19,863 nucleotides of DNA from CAHJXF01 sp964657795 (GTDB lineage Bacteria > Pseudomonadota > Gammaproteobacteria > Burkholderiales > Burkholderiaceae_D): positions 1 through 19,863 of the forward strand of contig CAZZWS010000057.1 of the NCBI GenBank assembly GCA_964657795.1, read 5' to 3'. Each line of letters begins with the position of its first letter. Position 1 is the stretch's first letter. Below are positions 6,472 through 16,475 of this stretch, piece by piece. The translations under genes were made by a program, and so were the position numbers. Below the pieces are notes generated by a model that had not been told where the DNA came from, made no database searches, and saw only the letters and a list, made by a program, of their open reading frames with translations.

Positions 6472-7701
6472 TCAGGTCGACGCCTGCGGGCTGCCGGCCG
6501 ATGGAGCGACGTAGGGCAACGCGTCGGGCGGCACGGCCGCCGGCATCGAGCCGTTGGCCGCATCGACCGCGGCGGGCAAGGCCGCGATGAACGCCGCGTT
6601 CTCCGACTCGGTGCCGACCGACACGCGCAGCCATTGCGGCAGTCCGTAGTTGGCCACCGGTCGCACGATCACGCCGCGCTTGAGCAACGCGAGATCTGCC
6701 TTCATCCCGGCATCGGCCGCATCGCCGACCTTGAACAGGACGAAGTTGCCGGACGACGGCACGTACTGCAGACCGGCCGCGTCGAAAGCCCCGGTGAGCT
6801 GTCGATAGCCCGCGCGGTTGACGCGATAGCTCTCGTCGAGGAACGCCTGATCCTTCAGCGCCGCGATCGCCGCGGCCTGCGCCATCGCGTTGACGTTGAA
6901 CGCGGCGCGCACGCGATTCATCAGGTTGGTCAGCGCGGGCTGCGCGATGCCGTAGCCGACCCGCAGGCCGGCCAGGCCGTAGGCCTTGCTGAACGTGCGC
7001 GACACGAGCAGATTGGGAAAGCGCCGGACCCACTCGACCGAATCGAAGCGCCGGTCGGCATCGAGGTACTCGGTGTAGGCCTCGTCGAGCACGACCACCG
7101 TCGCCGGCGGCACCTGTTCGAGAAACGCTTCGACCTCGGCCGGCTCGAGGAACGTGCCGGTAGGATTGCTCGGGTTGGCGACGTAGACCAGCGCCGCCGA
7201 CTCCACGCCGGCCTCGCCGACGACCTCCGCGAGCATCGCGTCGAGATCGTGGCCGAGGCCGGCGGTGGCCGGCACGACCACGGCCTCGGCGCCGACCTTC
7301 TTCGCCGCGAGCCCGTAGACCACGAAGCCGTATTGCGAATGCACGACCCGACCGCCGTTGCCGGCGAACGTCATCGCGGCCGTGACCAGGATGTCGCTGG
7401 AGCCCGCACCGAGCACGATCCAGTCGTCGTCGACGCCGAGCTTGTCGCACAGCGCGCGCTTGAGGTCGAACCCGGCGTCGTCGGGATAGCGGCCGAGTTC
7501 GTCCATCGCCTTCGCCATCGCCTGCTTGGCGCTGGCGGGGATGCCGAGCGGGTTCTCGTTGGACGCCAGCTTGACGATGGTGGCCGGGTCGAGTCCGAAC
7601 TCGCGGGCGACCTCCTCGATCGGCTTGCCGCCGATGTACGGTGCGATCGAGCGGATGTAATCGGGGATGTGGAACGTGGGCATGGCGGAGACATCGGTCA
7701 T
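6472..7701 (-). CDS. hisC: Histidinol-phosphate / aromatic aminotransferase (fold-type I PLP enzyme)
   Basis: This 409-residue class I/II aminotransferase matches the HisC family: LASNENPLG (45-53), SNPTG (178-182), DEAYTEY (206-212) and the PLP lysine Lys239 in SRTFSKAYGLAG (234-245). Its place between pheA and tyrA suggests transamination of phenylpyruvate or hydroxyphenylpyruvate, as proposed for the hisC copy in this betaproteobacterial cluster, perhaps alongside histidinol phosphate. It is longer than typical HisC (about 350-370), mainly through an Ala/Pro-rich tail after about residue 375 (roughly 35 residues) with no recognisable motif. The start at 7701 follows AAGGG about 10 nt upstream; Met7 is an alternative. 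It begins 22 nt after the pheA stop. Confidence 0.92.
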   Translation of the reverse strand: MTDVSAMPTFHIPDYIRSIAPYIGGKPIEEVAREFGLDPATIVKLASNENPLGIPASAKQAMAKAMDELGRYPDDAGFDLKRALCDKLGVDDDWIVLGAGSSDILVTAAMTFAGNGGRVVHSQYGFVVYGLAAKKVGAEAVVVPATAGLGHDLDAMLAEVVGEAGVESAALVYVANPSNPTGTFLEPAEVEAFLEQVPPATVVVLDEAYTEYLDADRRFDSVEWVRRFPNLLVSRTFSKAYGLAGLRVGYGIAQPALTNLMNRVRAAFNVNAMAQAAAIAALKDQAFLDESYRVNRAGYRQLTGAFDAAGLQYVPSSGNFVLFKVGDAADAGMKADLALLKRGVIVRPVANYGLPQWLRVSVGTESENAAFIAALPAAVDAANGSMPAAVPPDALPYVAPSAGSPQAST

Positions 7702-7723
7702 CGTGCAGCACCCTTCGAATGAA

Positions 7724-8803
7724 TCATGCGCGCGGGTACGACCCGAGGACCTTGAAGAACCCGGCGCGGCTCTTCAGTTCAGCGAGCGCGGTCGCGACCG
7801 TCGGCTCGTCTTCGTGGCCTTCGACGTCGATGTAGAAGTGATAGACCCAGACGCCGGTGCGCGCCGGCCGCGACTCGAAGCGCGTCATGGACACGCCGTG
7901 ACGCGCGAGCGGTTCGATCGCATCGTGCACCGCGCCCGCCTGGTTGGCCACCGAGAACACGATCGAGGTCTGGTCGTGACCCGACGGCTTCGTCGAGATC
8001 GATCCCATCACCGCGAAGCGCGTCGTGTTGCGGGCCAGGTCCTGGATGTGGCTCGCGACGGCCGCGAGTCCGTAGCGCTCCATCGCGAGGTCGCCGGCGA
8101 TGGCCGCGACGCTCTCGTCGTCGGCCGCCATCCGCGCCGCAAGGCCGTTGCTCGAAACCGGCACGCGCTCGAGCTGCGGATGGTGGCGATCGAGCCAGCC
8201 GCTGCATTGCGCGAGCGCCTGCGGATGCGCGGCGACGCGGGTCACGCCGTCGCTGCGGCCGCGGCGCGTCAGCAGGTGATGATCGATCGGCAGCGCGACC
8301 TCGCTGCAGATGCGCAGCGGCGAATTGACCAGCAGATCGAGGCTGCGGTTGACCGTGCCTTCGGTCGAGTTCTCGATGGGGATCACGCCGAAATCGGACG
8401 CGCGGGACTCGACCTCGCGAAAGATCTCGTCGATGGTCGCGCACGCACGTCGTTCCACGCTGCGGCCGAAGCGCGCGATGACCGCCTGCTCGCTGTACGT
8501 GCCTTCGGGCCCGAGGTACGCGACCACCGCCGCGCGCTCCAGCGAGCGGCACGCCGACATCACCTCGCGGAAGATCGTGCGGACTGCTTCGTCCGGCAGC
8601 GGGCCGTCGTTGCGTTCGCAAAGTCGACGCAGCACCTGCGCCTCGCGTTCGGGCCGGAAGACCTGCGCGTCCGGATCGGCGATGCGCTTGACCTCGCCGA
8701 CTTCGAGCGCGACGGCCGCGCGGCGGCTCAGCAGCGACAGCACTTCCGCATCGATCGCATCGATGGCATCGCGCAAGGCGCTCAACGACGCGTCATCGCT
8801 CAT
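7724..8803 (-). CDS. pheA: Bifunctional chorismate mutase / prephenate dehydratase (P-protein)
   Basis: This 359-residue enzyme turns chorismate into prephenate and then phenylpyruvate, the committed path to phenylalanine. An AroQ-type chorismate mutase occupies about 1-90. The prephenate dehydratase domain runs about 93-272, with AYLGPEGTYSEQA (95-107), NSTEGTVNRSLDLL and the catalytic TRF motif (261-263). The C-terminal ACT domain (about 278-355) has ESRP at 310-313, the conserved phenylalanine-binding motif, so allosteric inhibition by phenylalanine is expected. Length is normal for P-proteins. It starts 15 nt after the serC stop and is part of the serC-pheA-hisC-tyrA run. No leader peptide or attenuator is visible in the short gap, so regulation is probably at the enzyme level or from the upstream promoter. 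Confidence 0.95.
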   Translation of the reverse strand: MSDDASLSALRDAIDAIDAEVLSLLSRRAAVALEVGEVKRIADPDAQVFRPEREAQVLRRLCERNDGPLPDEAVRTIFREVMSACRSLERAAVVAYLGPEGTYSEQAVIARFGRSVERRACATIDEIFREVESRASDFGVIPIENSTEGTVNRSLDLLVNSPLRICSEVALPIDHHLLTRRGRSDGVTRVAAHPQALAQCSGWLDRHHPQLERVPVSSNGLAARMAADDESVAAIAGDLAMERYGLAAVASHIQDLARNTTRFAVMGSISTKPSGHDQTSIVFSVANQAGAVHDAIEPLARHGVSMTRFESRPARTGVWVYHFYIDVEGHEDEPTVATALAELKSRAGFFKVLGSYPRA

Positions 8804-8818
8804 CGTGCTCGCCGGAAG

Positions 8819-9946
8819 TCAACCATGTGTGCGTTCGAAGTCGCGCATGAAGTCGATCAGCGCATCGACGCCGGCGAGCGGCATCGCGTTGTAGATCGAC
8901 GCGCGGATGCCACCCACGGCCCGGTGGCCCTTCAGTCCCTTGAGTCCCGCGGCGGCGGCCGCCTGGACGAACGGCATCGTCAACGCATCGTCCGCGAGCC
9001 GGAACGTCACGTTCATCCGCGAGCGATCCTCGGGCACGACGCGCGTGCGATAGAAGTCCGACGCGTCGAGCGCGGCATAGAGCCGCTTCGCCTTCCCGAT
9101 GTTGGCTGTCTCGATCGCCTGCATCGGCGTCGCGTCCGGCATGCCGAGCGCGGCCGGCCGCCGCAGCAGCCACTTGAACACCAACCCCGCGAGATAGATC
9201 GCGTAGGTCGGCGGCGTATTGAACATCGAGTCGTTGTCGGCGACGACCTTGTAGTCGAACGCGGACGGGCAGAGTGGATGCGCATGACCGATCAGGTCCT
9301 CGCGCACGACGACGAAGGTCAGCCCGGCCATGCTGACGTTCTTCTGCGCGCCGCCGTAGATCAGGCCGAAGCGCGACACGTCCACCGGTCGCGACAGGAT
9401 GTGCGACGACATGTCGCAGACCAGCGGCGTGTCGTCGTTGCCGTAAAGACTCTTTACATCCGGCGTCCACTGATACTCGGTGCCGTTGATGGTCTCGTTG
9501 CCGCAGATATGCAGATACGCCGCTCCGGCCGTCGTGCACCAGGTGTCCAGCGGCGGCACGCGCGTGTAGTCGTCGCCCTTGCCGGACGCCACGACGTCCA
9601 CGCGGCCGTAGCGCGAGGCTTCGGCGATCGACTTCACCGACCAGACGCCGGTGTCGACGTAGTCCGCCGCAGCGCGTCCACGGAACATGTTGAGCGGCAC
9701 GATGGCGTTCTCGGCCAGTGCACCGCCCTGCATGAAGAGCACCTTGTAGTTCTCGGGTATGGCGAGCAGCACACGCAGGTCCGCCTCGGCCTCCGCCATC
9801 ACCGGCGCGTAGTCGGCGCCGCGATGGCTGATCTCCATCACCGACATGCCGGTGCCGCGCCAGTCGAGCAGTTCGTCGGCGGCCTGTTGCAGCACCTCCG
9901 TCGGGATCGTCGCGGGACCCGGCGAGAAGTTGTACGCGCGCGTCAT
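8819..9946 (-). CDS. serC: Phosphoserine aminotransferase
   Basis: This 375-residue PLP enzyme converts 3-phosphohydroxypyruvate to phosphoserine; the same enzyme usually serves pyridoxal phosphate synthesis. Family hallmarks are NFSPGPATIP (6-15), MEISHRG (37-43), FMQGGALAEN (71-80) and the PLP lysine Lys202 in GGAQKNVSMAG (198-208). The C-terminus has GHRAVGGIRASIYNAMP, typical of SerC. Length is slightly above the usual 360. The start is supported by the conserved N-terminus, although the ribosome site is weak. It lies 27 nt downstream of the DUF2059 gene and 15 nt upstream of pheA, so one transcript is likely. Confidence 0.95.
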   Translation of the reverse strand: MTRAYNFSPGPATIPTEVLQQAADELLDWRGTGMSVMEISHRGADYAPVMAEAEADLRVLLAIPENYKVLFMQGGALAENAIVPLNMFRGRAAADYVDTGVWSVKSIAEASRYGRVDVVASGKGDDYTRVPPLDTWCTTAGAAYLHICGNETINGTEYQWTPDVKSLYGNDDTPLVCDMSSHILSRPVDVSRFGLIYGGAQKNVSMAGLTFVVVREDLIGHAHPLCPSAFDYKVVADNDSMFNTPPTYAIYLAGLVFKWLLRRPAALGMPDATPMQAIETANIGKAKRLYAALDASDFYRTRVVPEDRSRMNVTFRLADDALTMPFVQAAAAAGLKGLKGHRAVGGIRASIYNAMPLAGVDALIDFMRDFERTHG

Positions 9947-9973
9947 CGCGGCGGGCGACCCAGAGCGGGCACC

Positions 9974-10651
9974 TTACTTCTTGGCGGGCGGCGCCGCCTT
10001 CGCGGGCGCATCGCCCTTGGCGACGACATCGATCTGCTTCTGGACGGTGGTCTCGGCGAGCGCGTTCAGCTTCGGTGCCAGATTGCCCATCATGCCCTGC
10101 ATCGCCTCGCGGCTCGCCGTGGGAACGGCGGCGAGGGCCTTCTGGCCCAGCGGACTCTTGTAGAACGCGACGAGCTGCCTGACTTCGTCCATCGTGAAGC
10201 TGCGCGCATAGACCGCGACCATGCGATCGAGCACGTCGTCGATGACCTTCGGGTCGTTGATCATCTTCGTGCCGTCGGCGACGGCGCCTTCGAACGGCTG
10301 CTCCATCGACGCACGGATCTTCTGCTTCTGATCGGCCGACAGCGACGTGTTGGTCTCGATGCGCTGCGCCATCATCTGCCCCATCTGCGGCCGCAGGCCC
10401 TGCGACATCTGCTGCAGCACGCCGGTCAGCGCGTCGCGCGTGTGCGTGACGTCGAGCAGCTCGCGGATCGCGGTCCGCTGTTCCGGCGTGACGGGGGCAG
10501 CGGGCGCAGCAGGGGCGGGAGCCGGGGCCGTTGCAGCAGGCGCCGCGGCGGCCGCGGCCTTGGTCGGCGCCTGGGCATGCGCGGCCGTGACGATCGTCGA
10601 GGCGACGAACAGCGGAGTGATCAGGCGAGTGATGAGGGGCTTCTGGTTCAT
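9974..10651 (-). CDS. Secreted DUF2059-domain protein
   Basis: This 225-residue protein has a signal peptide of about 26 residues ending AAHA-QAP. An Ala/Pro-rich linker (about 28-56) follows, then a helical domain of the DUF2059 type (about 58-210), with the hallmark stretch FTMDEVRQLVAFYKSPLGQKAL. A Lys/Ala/Pro tail closes it. It is likely periplasmic. The molecular function of DUF2059 is not established. The start at 10651 is preceded by GGAG with an 8-nt spacer. An equivalent gene sits between gyrA and serC in other betaproteobacteria, so its place here is normal. A possible hairpin separates it from gyrA. Confidence 0.85.
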   Translation of the reverse strand: MNQKPLITRLITPLFVASTIVTAAHAQAPTKAAAAAAPAATAPAPAPAAPAAPVTPEQRTAIRELLDVTHTRDALTGVLQQMSQGLRPQMGQMMAQRIETNTSLSADQKQKIRASMEQPFEGAVADGTKMINDPKVIDDVLDRMVAVYARSFTMDEVRQLVAFYKSPLGQKALAAVPTASREAMQGMMGNLAPKLNALAETTVQKQIDVVAKGDAPAKAAPPAKK

Positions 10652-10692
10652 GCAATGTCTCCAGCTCGATGCGGGTTGATGCGGAAATCGCG

Positions 10693-10710
10693 CCACGACC
10701 GGGGTCGTGG
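10693..10710 (-). terminator. Hairpin between gyrA and the DUF2059 gene
   Basis: CCACGACC (10693-10700) and GGTCGTGG (10703-10710) are perfect 8-bp arms with a 2-nt centre, 12 nt beyond the gyrA stop. Only a short T stretch follows on the minus strand, so it may be a weak or partial terminator or an mRNA stabilising stem. Confidence 0.4.
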
Positions 10711-10721
10711 GTGGATGTTGT

Positions 10722-13424
<2,703 letters not shown>

Positions 13425-13452
13425 GAAGGCGGAGCCGCAAAAAAAGTCTTCG

Positions 13453-13461
13453 ATTTTAGCA
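13453..13461 (-). promoter_or_regulatory. Extended -10 promoter for gyrA
   Basis: On the minus strand TGC-TAAAAT forms an extended -10 (TGn followed by a TATAAT-like hexamer). Transcription would begin near 13446, about 22 nt before the gyrA start. No good -35 hexamer is visible, which an extended -10 can tolerate. Confidence 0.5.
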
Positions 13462-13531
13462 TGCGAGGTCGACGCGAACGGGCGATGCGAACGATCGACG
13501 ACGCAGGGTCACGAGAAGGCCCGGACCCCTT

Positions 13532-13540
13532 TGTTATATT
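13532..13540 (+). promoter_or_regulatory. Extended -10 promoter for the amidohydrolase gene
   Basis: TGT-TATATT forms an extended -10. Six bases separate it from the A of the ATG at 13547, so the expected transcription start coincides with the start codon and the mRNA may be leaderless. No Shine-Dalgarno is present to argue against this. Confidence 0.45.
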
Positions 13541-13546
13541 GGATCG

Positions 13547-14941
13547 ATGGACCTCTCGCCCGACCGTGACCGCGCCGTCCCTGCAGCCATCGACATCCGC
13601 GAACTGATCGTGCCGCGCTGGATCGTGCCGATCGAACCGGCCGGCATCGTGCTCGAAGGCCATGCCATCGCCATCGGTCACGACGGACGCATCGTCGACG
13701 TGCTGCCGGTGGCGCGCGCCGAAGCGACCTACGCGGCCGCGGACGTGACCCGCCTGCCCGACCACGTCGTCACGCCCGGCCTCTTCAACCTGCACACGCA
13801 CGCGGCCATGACGCTGCTGCGCGGTCTGGGCGACGACCTGCCTCTGATGGAGTGGCTGACCACGCGCATCTGGCCAGTGGAAGGAGCGCTCCTGAGCGAA
13901 GAATTCGTCGCCGCCGGCACGCGCCTCGCGTGCCTGGAAATGCTCAAGGGCGGCACGACCTGCTTCTCGGACATGTACTTCTTCCCCGACGTCGCCGGCG
14001 CGGCGGCGCGCGAGATCGGCATGCGCGCGCATCTCGGACTGACCGTCATCGACCTGCCGACCAACGCGGGCAGCGACGCCGACGACTATCTCGATCGGGG
14101 ACTCGCGATCCACGACCGTCTGCGCGACGAGCCGTTGCTGTCGTTCGCGTTCGCGCCGCATGCGCCCTACACGATCGGCGACGCGACGTTCCGGCGCATC
14201 GCGACGATGATGGGCCAGACCGGTCTGCCGCTGCAGATCCATCTGCACGAGACCGAAGAGGAGATTCGCCGCGGCGTCGCCGAACACGGCGTGCGGCCGG
14301 CGATGCGACTCGAACGGTTCGGCCTCGTCAACGCGTCGATGACCGCGGTCCACGCCGTTCATCTCGACGCCAACGAGGTCGCGCTGTTCGCGGCCCGCGG
14401 CGTGTCGATCGCGCATTGCCCGGCGTCCAATCTCAAGCTGGCGTCGGGCATCGCGCCAATCGCGTCCTATCTCGACGCCGGCATCAACGTGGGCATCGGC
14501 ACCGACGGCTGCGCCAGCAACAACCGCCTCGACATGCCCGGCGAATTCCGATTGGCGTCGCTGCTCGCGAAAGGCGCGTCGGGTCGGGCCGATGCCTTTC
14601 CCGCGCATCGGGTGTTGCATGCGGCGACGCTCGCCGGTGCGAAAGCGGCGGGACTCGATGACCGGATCGGCAGCATCGTCGTCGGCAAGGAAGCCGATCT
14701 CGCCGCATTCGATCTGTCGGCGCTCGAATACAACCCGGTATTCGATGTCGCATCGCACCTGGTTTTTGTGGCCGGACGCGAGGCCGTCACGCATGTTTGG
14801 GTCGNNNNNNNNNNCGCCGGCAACCCTGTTGTGCGGAAGCGACAATTCGTCGCGGATGGCGCGCGCGCCGCAGAGAGCAAGGGTGCAAGCGACATGGTGC
14901 TGTGGCAGAATCGAACGAGAAGTCAACTGGATACACGCTAG
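13547..14941 (+). CDS. mtaD: MTA/SAH-deaminase-type amidohydrolase (TRZ/ATZ family), interrupted by an assembly gap
   Basis: This amidohydrolase, about 460 residues, belongs to the group that deaminates 5-methylthioadenosine and S-adenosylhomocysteine. Metal-site motifs are visible: NLHTHAAM (His83, His85), FAPHAPYTIGD, QIHLHETEEE (His232, Glu235), TAVHAVHLD, and GTDGCASNNRLDM with Asp320. The TPGLFNLHTH and SNNRLDM signatures fit the MtaD group better than other TRZ/ATZ enzymes. The frame stays open across the 10-N gap at 14805-14814; the downstream piece (AGNPVVRKRQFVADG) reads as the normal C-terminal beta strand of this family. Substrate is predicted from family only. Association of this gene with ubiG, a SAM-dependent methyltransferase, is common in betaproteobacteria and fits recycling of SAM by-products. 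Confidence 0.86.
   Translation: MDLSPDRDRAVPAAIDIRELIVPRWIVPIEPAGIVLEGHAIAIGHDGRIVDVLPVARAEATYAAADVTRLPDHVVTPGLFNLHTHAAMTLLRGLGDDLPLMEWLTTRIWPVEGALLSEEFVAAGTRLACLEMLKGGTTCFSDMYFFPDVAGAAAREIGMRAHLGLTVIDLPTNAGSDADDYLDRGLAIHDRLRDEPLLSFAFAPHAPYTIGDATFRRIATMMGQTGLPLQIHLHETEEEIRRGVAEHGVRPAMRLERFGLVNASMTAVHAVHLDANEVALFAARGVSIAHCPASNLKLASGIAPIASYLDAGINVGIGTDGCASNNRLDMPGEFRLASLLAKGASGRADAFPAHRVLHAATLAGAKAAGLDDRIGSIVVGKEADLAAFDLSALEYNPVFDVASHLVFVAGREAVTHVWVXXXXAGNPVVRKRQFVADGARAAESKGASDMVLWQNRTRSQLDTR
14805..14814. other. Assembly gap (10 Ns)
   Basis: Ten Ns sit inside the amidohydrolase gene, between THVWV and AGNPVV. The left flank ends GTCG and the right begins CGCCGGC. Collapsing the gap with a 2-base CG overlap gives an in-frame V-A-G-N-P with nothing missing, which suits the family. 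The gap length is probably arbitrary and the flanks may be directly adjacent. Confidence 0.95.
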
Positions 14942-15211
14942 GGATACGGGCGCTTTGCATTGCGGGCTCTTTGCACTCGTGAAGGCATGAACGGATGAGC
15001 ACACGAGTCGGGCGCTTGCGAATGGCGAGGCAATAACAGTCGTGCGTGTATTCGTTGAATAGTCATTTGTGTGGCACGAAGCCCACGTACGATTTCGGCC
15101 GGTCCGGAATCAATCGTTAAAGGGCCGTGACCCACCAGGCTTAGCGGGTATAAATGCGCCGTCGCGACGAGCTGGTGCGACAGCGTTGAAATCGAAATCA
15201 AAAGGAGAAAC
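14942..15211 (+). promoter_or_regulatory. ompA upstream region with sigma70-type promoter
   Basis: This 270-bp gap holds no convincing gene. A likely promoter is GTGACC at 15127-15132 and TATAAA at 15149-15154, with a 16-bp spacer. The start would be near 15161, giving a leader of about 50 nt. The leader contains a small stem (GTCGC 15161-15165 with GCGAC 15177-15181) and ends in AAAGGAGAAAC, a strong ribosome site before ompA. The rest (14942-15120) is less GC-rich than its neighbours and shows no feature I can name. Confidence 0.55.
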
Positions 15212-15886
15212 ATGAAAACGTCGGTCAAAATGTCAACTTTGGCTGCTCTCCTCGCTACGGCGAGTGGCGCCGCGATGGCGCAGCAACCCCTTACGGACAT
15301 CAAGGCCGCGAAACCGGTGAGCGGCTATGCGCAGGACGCTCGCGGTAACGTCGTTCGCGATCCATTCGGTCTCTGCTGGCGCGATGGCTATTTCACGCCG
15401 GCGCTCGCGATCTACGAATGCGATCCCGATCTGGTGCCGAAGCCCGTCGTCGTACCGCCGACTCCGCCGGTCGCTCCGCCGCCTGCGATCACGCCGCCGC
15501 CGTCGGTCATGAACGAGAAGATCACGTTCGCTGCCGACGCGTTCTTCGACTTCGACAAGGCCACGCTCAAGCCGGAAGGCAAGGCCAAGCTGGACGACCT
15601 CGTCGGCAAGCTAGGCGCGATCAACCTCGAAGTCATCATCGCGGTCGGTCACACGGACAGCATCGGTACCGTCCCCTACAACCAGAAGCTGTCGGTGCGT
15701 CGTGCCGAGTCGGTCAAGGCTTACCTGGTCAGCAAGGGTGTCGAAGCCAACCGCGTGTACACCGAGGGCAAGGGCAAGAGCCAGCCGATCGCCCCGAACA
15801 CCGTCAACGGCAAGGACAACCCTGCCGGCCGCGCGAAGAACCGTCGCGTGGAGATCGAAGTCGTCGGCACCCGCAGCAGCCGCTGA
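15212..15886 (+). CDS. ompA: OmpA-family peptidoglycan-binding outer-membrane protein
   Basis: This 224-residue protein has a signal peptide ending AMA-QQ after residue 23. A short Cys-containing segment (LCWRDGYFTPALAIYECD) comes next, whose two cysteines could form a disulfide. A Pro/Val-rich linker (about 76-97) leads to a C-terminal OmpA/MotB domain (about 100-215), with ADAFFDFDKATLKPEGKAKL, the GHTDSIG loop and NQKLSVRRAESVKAYL; the Asp and Arg in these motifs bind diaminopimelate in peptidoglycan. There is no eight-strand barrel, so this is the short betaproteobacterial OmpA type. The Shine-Dalgarno AAAGGAG is excellent and the gene ends at a strong terminator, so it is probably monocistronic and highly expressed. 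Its job is to tether the outer membrane to the cell wall. Confidence 0.93.
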   Translation: MKTSVKMSTLAALLATASGAAMAQQPLTDIKAAKPVSGYAQDARGNVVRDPFGLCWRDGYFTPALAIYECDPDLVPKPVVVPPTPPVAPPPAITPPPSVMNEKITFAADAFFDFDKATLKPEGKAKLDDLVGKLGAINLEVIIAVGHTDSIGTVPYNQKLSVRRAESVKAYLVSKGVEANRVYTEGKGKSQPIAPNTVNGKDNPAGRAKNRRVEIEVVGTRSSR

Positions 15887-15910
15887 TCGAACGATCGAGC
15901 TACAAGAACA

Positions 15911-15960
15911 GCGACGCCTCGAGCGTCGCCATCAGCCCCGCGAAAGCGGGGCTTTTTTTT
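15911..15960 (+). terminator. Strong intrinsic terminator of ompA, preceded by a second hairpin
   Basis: AGCCCCGC (15934-15941), a GAAA tetraloop and GCGGGGCT (15946-15953) form a perfect 8-bp stem followed by eight Ts (15953-15960). Just upstream, GCGACGC (15911-15917) and GCGTCGC (15923-15929) form a second 7-bp stem with a 5-nt loop. This is a textbook rho-independent terminator. Confidence 0.93.
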
Positions 15961-16199
15961 GTCCCGCGGAGGTGCGATCGAACACCAAGCGGCGGACGCG
16001 AGGCGTGTCCTCGTGACGAATGCATTTTCTTACGGCCTTGATACGACCGCGCGCGATCTGTATGCAGCCTTGATGCGACCGCGTCCATGCTCCCCGACTT
16101 CTCTTTCGGAGTCGGCCACGGCGGCGCGGAAAGGCGCGGCGAGCATCGTTCGCCTGCCGGCCCGCCGCGTGCAGGACCGGCTGATGCGGACCGGCCGCG
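15961..16199. other. Intergenic region without a clear gene
   Basis: This stretch after the ompA terminator has a 17-bp imperfect direct repeat (16035-16083). It also has a hairpin with CCGACTTC (16094-16101) and GGAGTCGG (16108-16115) arms that lacks a T tract. Open frames through it have no family resemblance. Confidence 0.4.
16035..16083. repeat. 17-bp direct repeat pair, period 32 bp
   Basis: GCCTTGATACGACCGCG at 16035-16051 recurs as GCCTTGATGCGACCGCG at 16067-16083, with one mismatch. A 32-bp period is about three helical turns, so it could be a tandem protein-binding site. No promoter is clearly linked to it. Confidence 0.45.
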
Positions 16200-16355
16200 A
16201 TGGATGCCATCGAGATGTTCGGATTGCTGATCTTCGGCGGCGCGACGTTGACCCTGACGCTCGCAGCGATGCTGCGGCTCGCCCGACGGACGCCGGGACC
16301 CGACGACCTGGCGACGCGCGACGATGGCCGCGAAGAGGTGTCGACGCGCGACTGA
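16200..16355 (+). CDS. Possible 51-residue single-pass membrane protein
   Basis: A short open frame encodes MDAIEMFGLLIFGGATLTLT, then LAAMLRLARR and a charged tail rich in Asp, Arg and Glu ending VSTRD. Residues about 7-28 form a convincing hydrophobic helix followed by Arg-x-x-Arg-Arg, so the tail would lie in the cytoplasm. No family is recognised. The ribosome site is weak; Met6 is an alternative start. It stands alone between the ompA terminator and the PtsN-like gene. Composition fits a real small membrane protein, but chance cannot be excluded. Confidence 0.42.
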   Translation: MDAIEMFGLLIFGGATLTLTLAAMLRLARRTPGPDDLATRDDGREEVSTRD

Positions 16356-16475
16356 AACCGCGCCGATTCCTTGATACTTTCCTGATGGCGATCGCCCTCG
16401 ATTTGACGAAGCGCTGATGTCGCATCTCGTAGGATCGACGCTCCGGGCCACGTCGGGTCCTCTCGCGAGAGCGTC

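Noticed and set aside
15068..15090. TGGCACG upstream of ompA resembling a sigma54 -24 element
   Set aside because: The base pair 10 bp after GG is AC, not GC, and no TTGC follows; a sigma70-type TATAAA at 15149 is a better promoter.
15959..16417. A 152-codon frame after the ompA terminator
   Set aside because: It starts with TTG inside the terminator T tract, is Arg-rich and has no family features. The 51-residue frame in the same stretch looks more protein-like.
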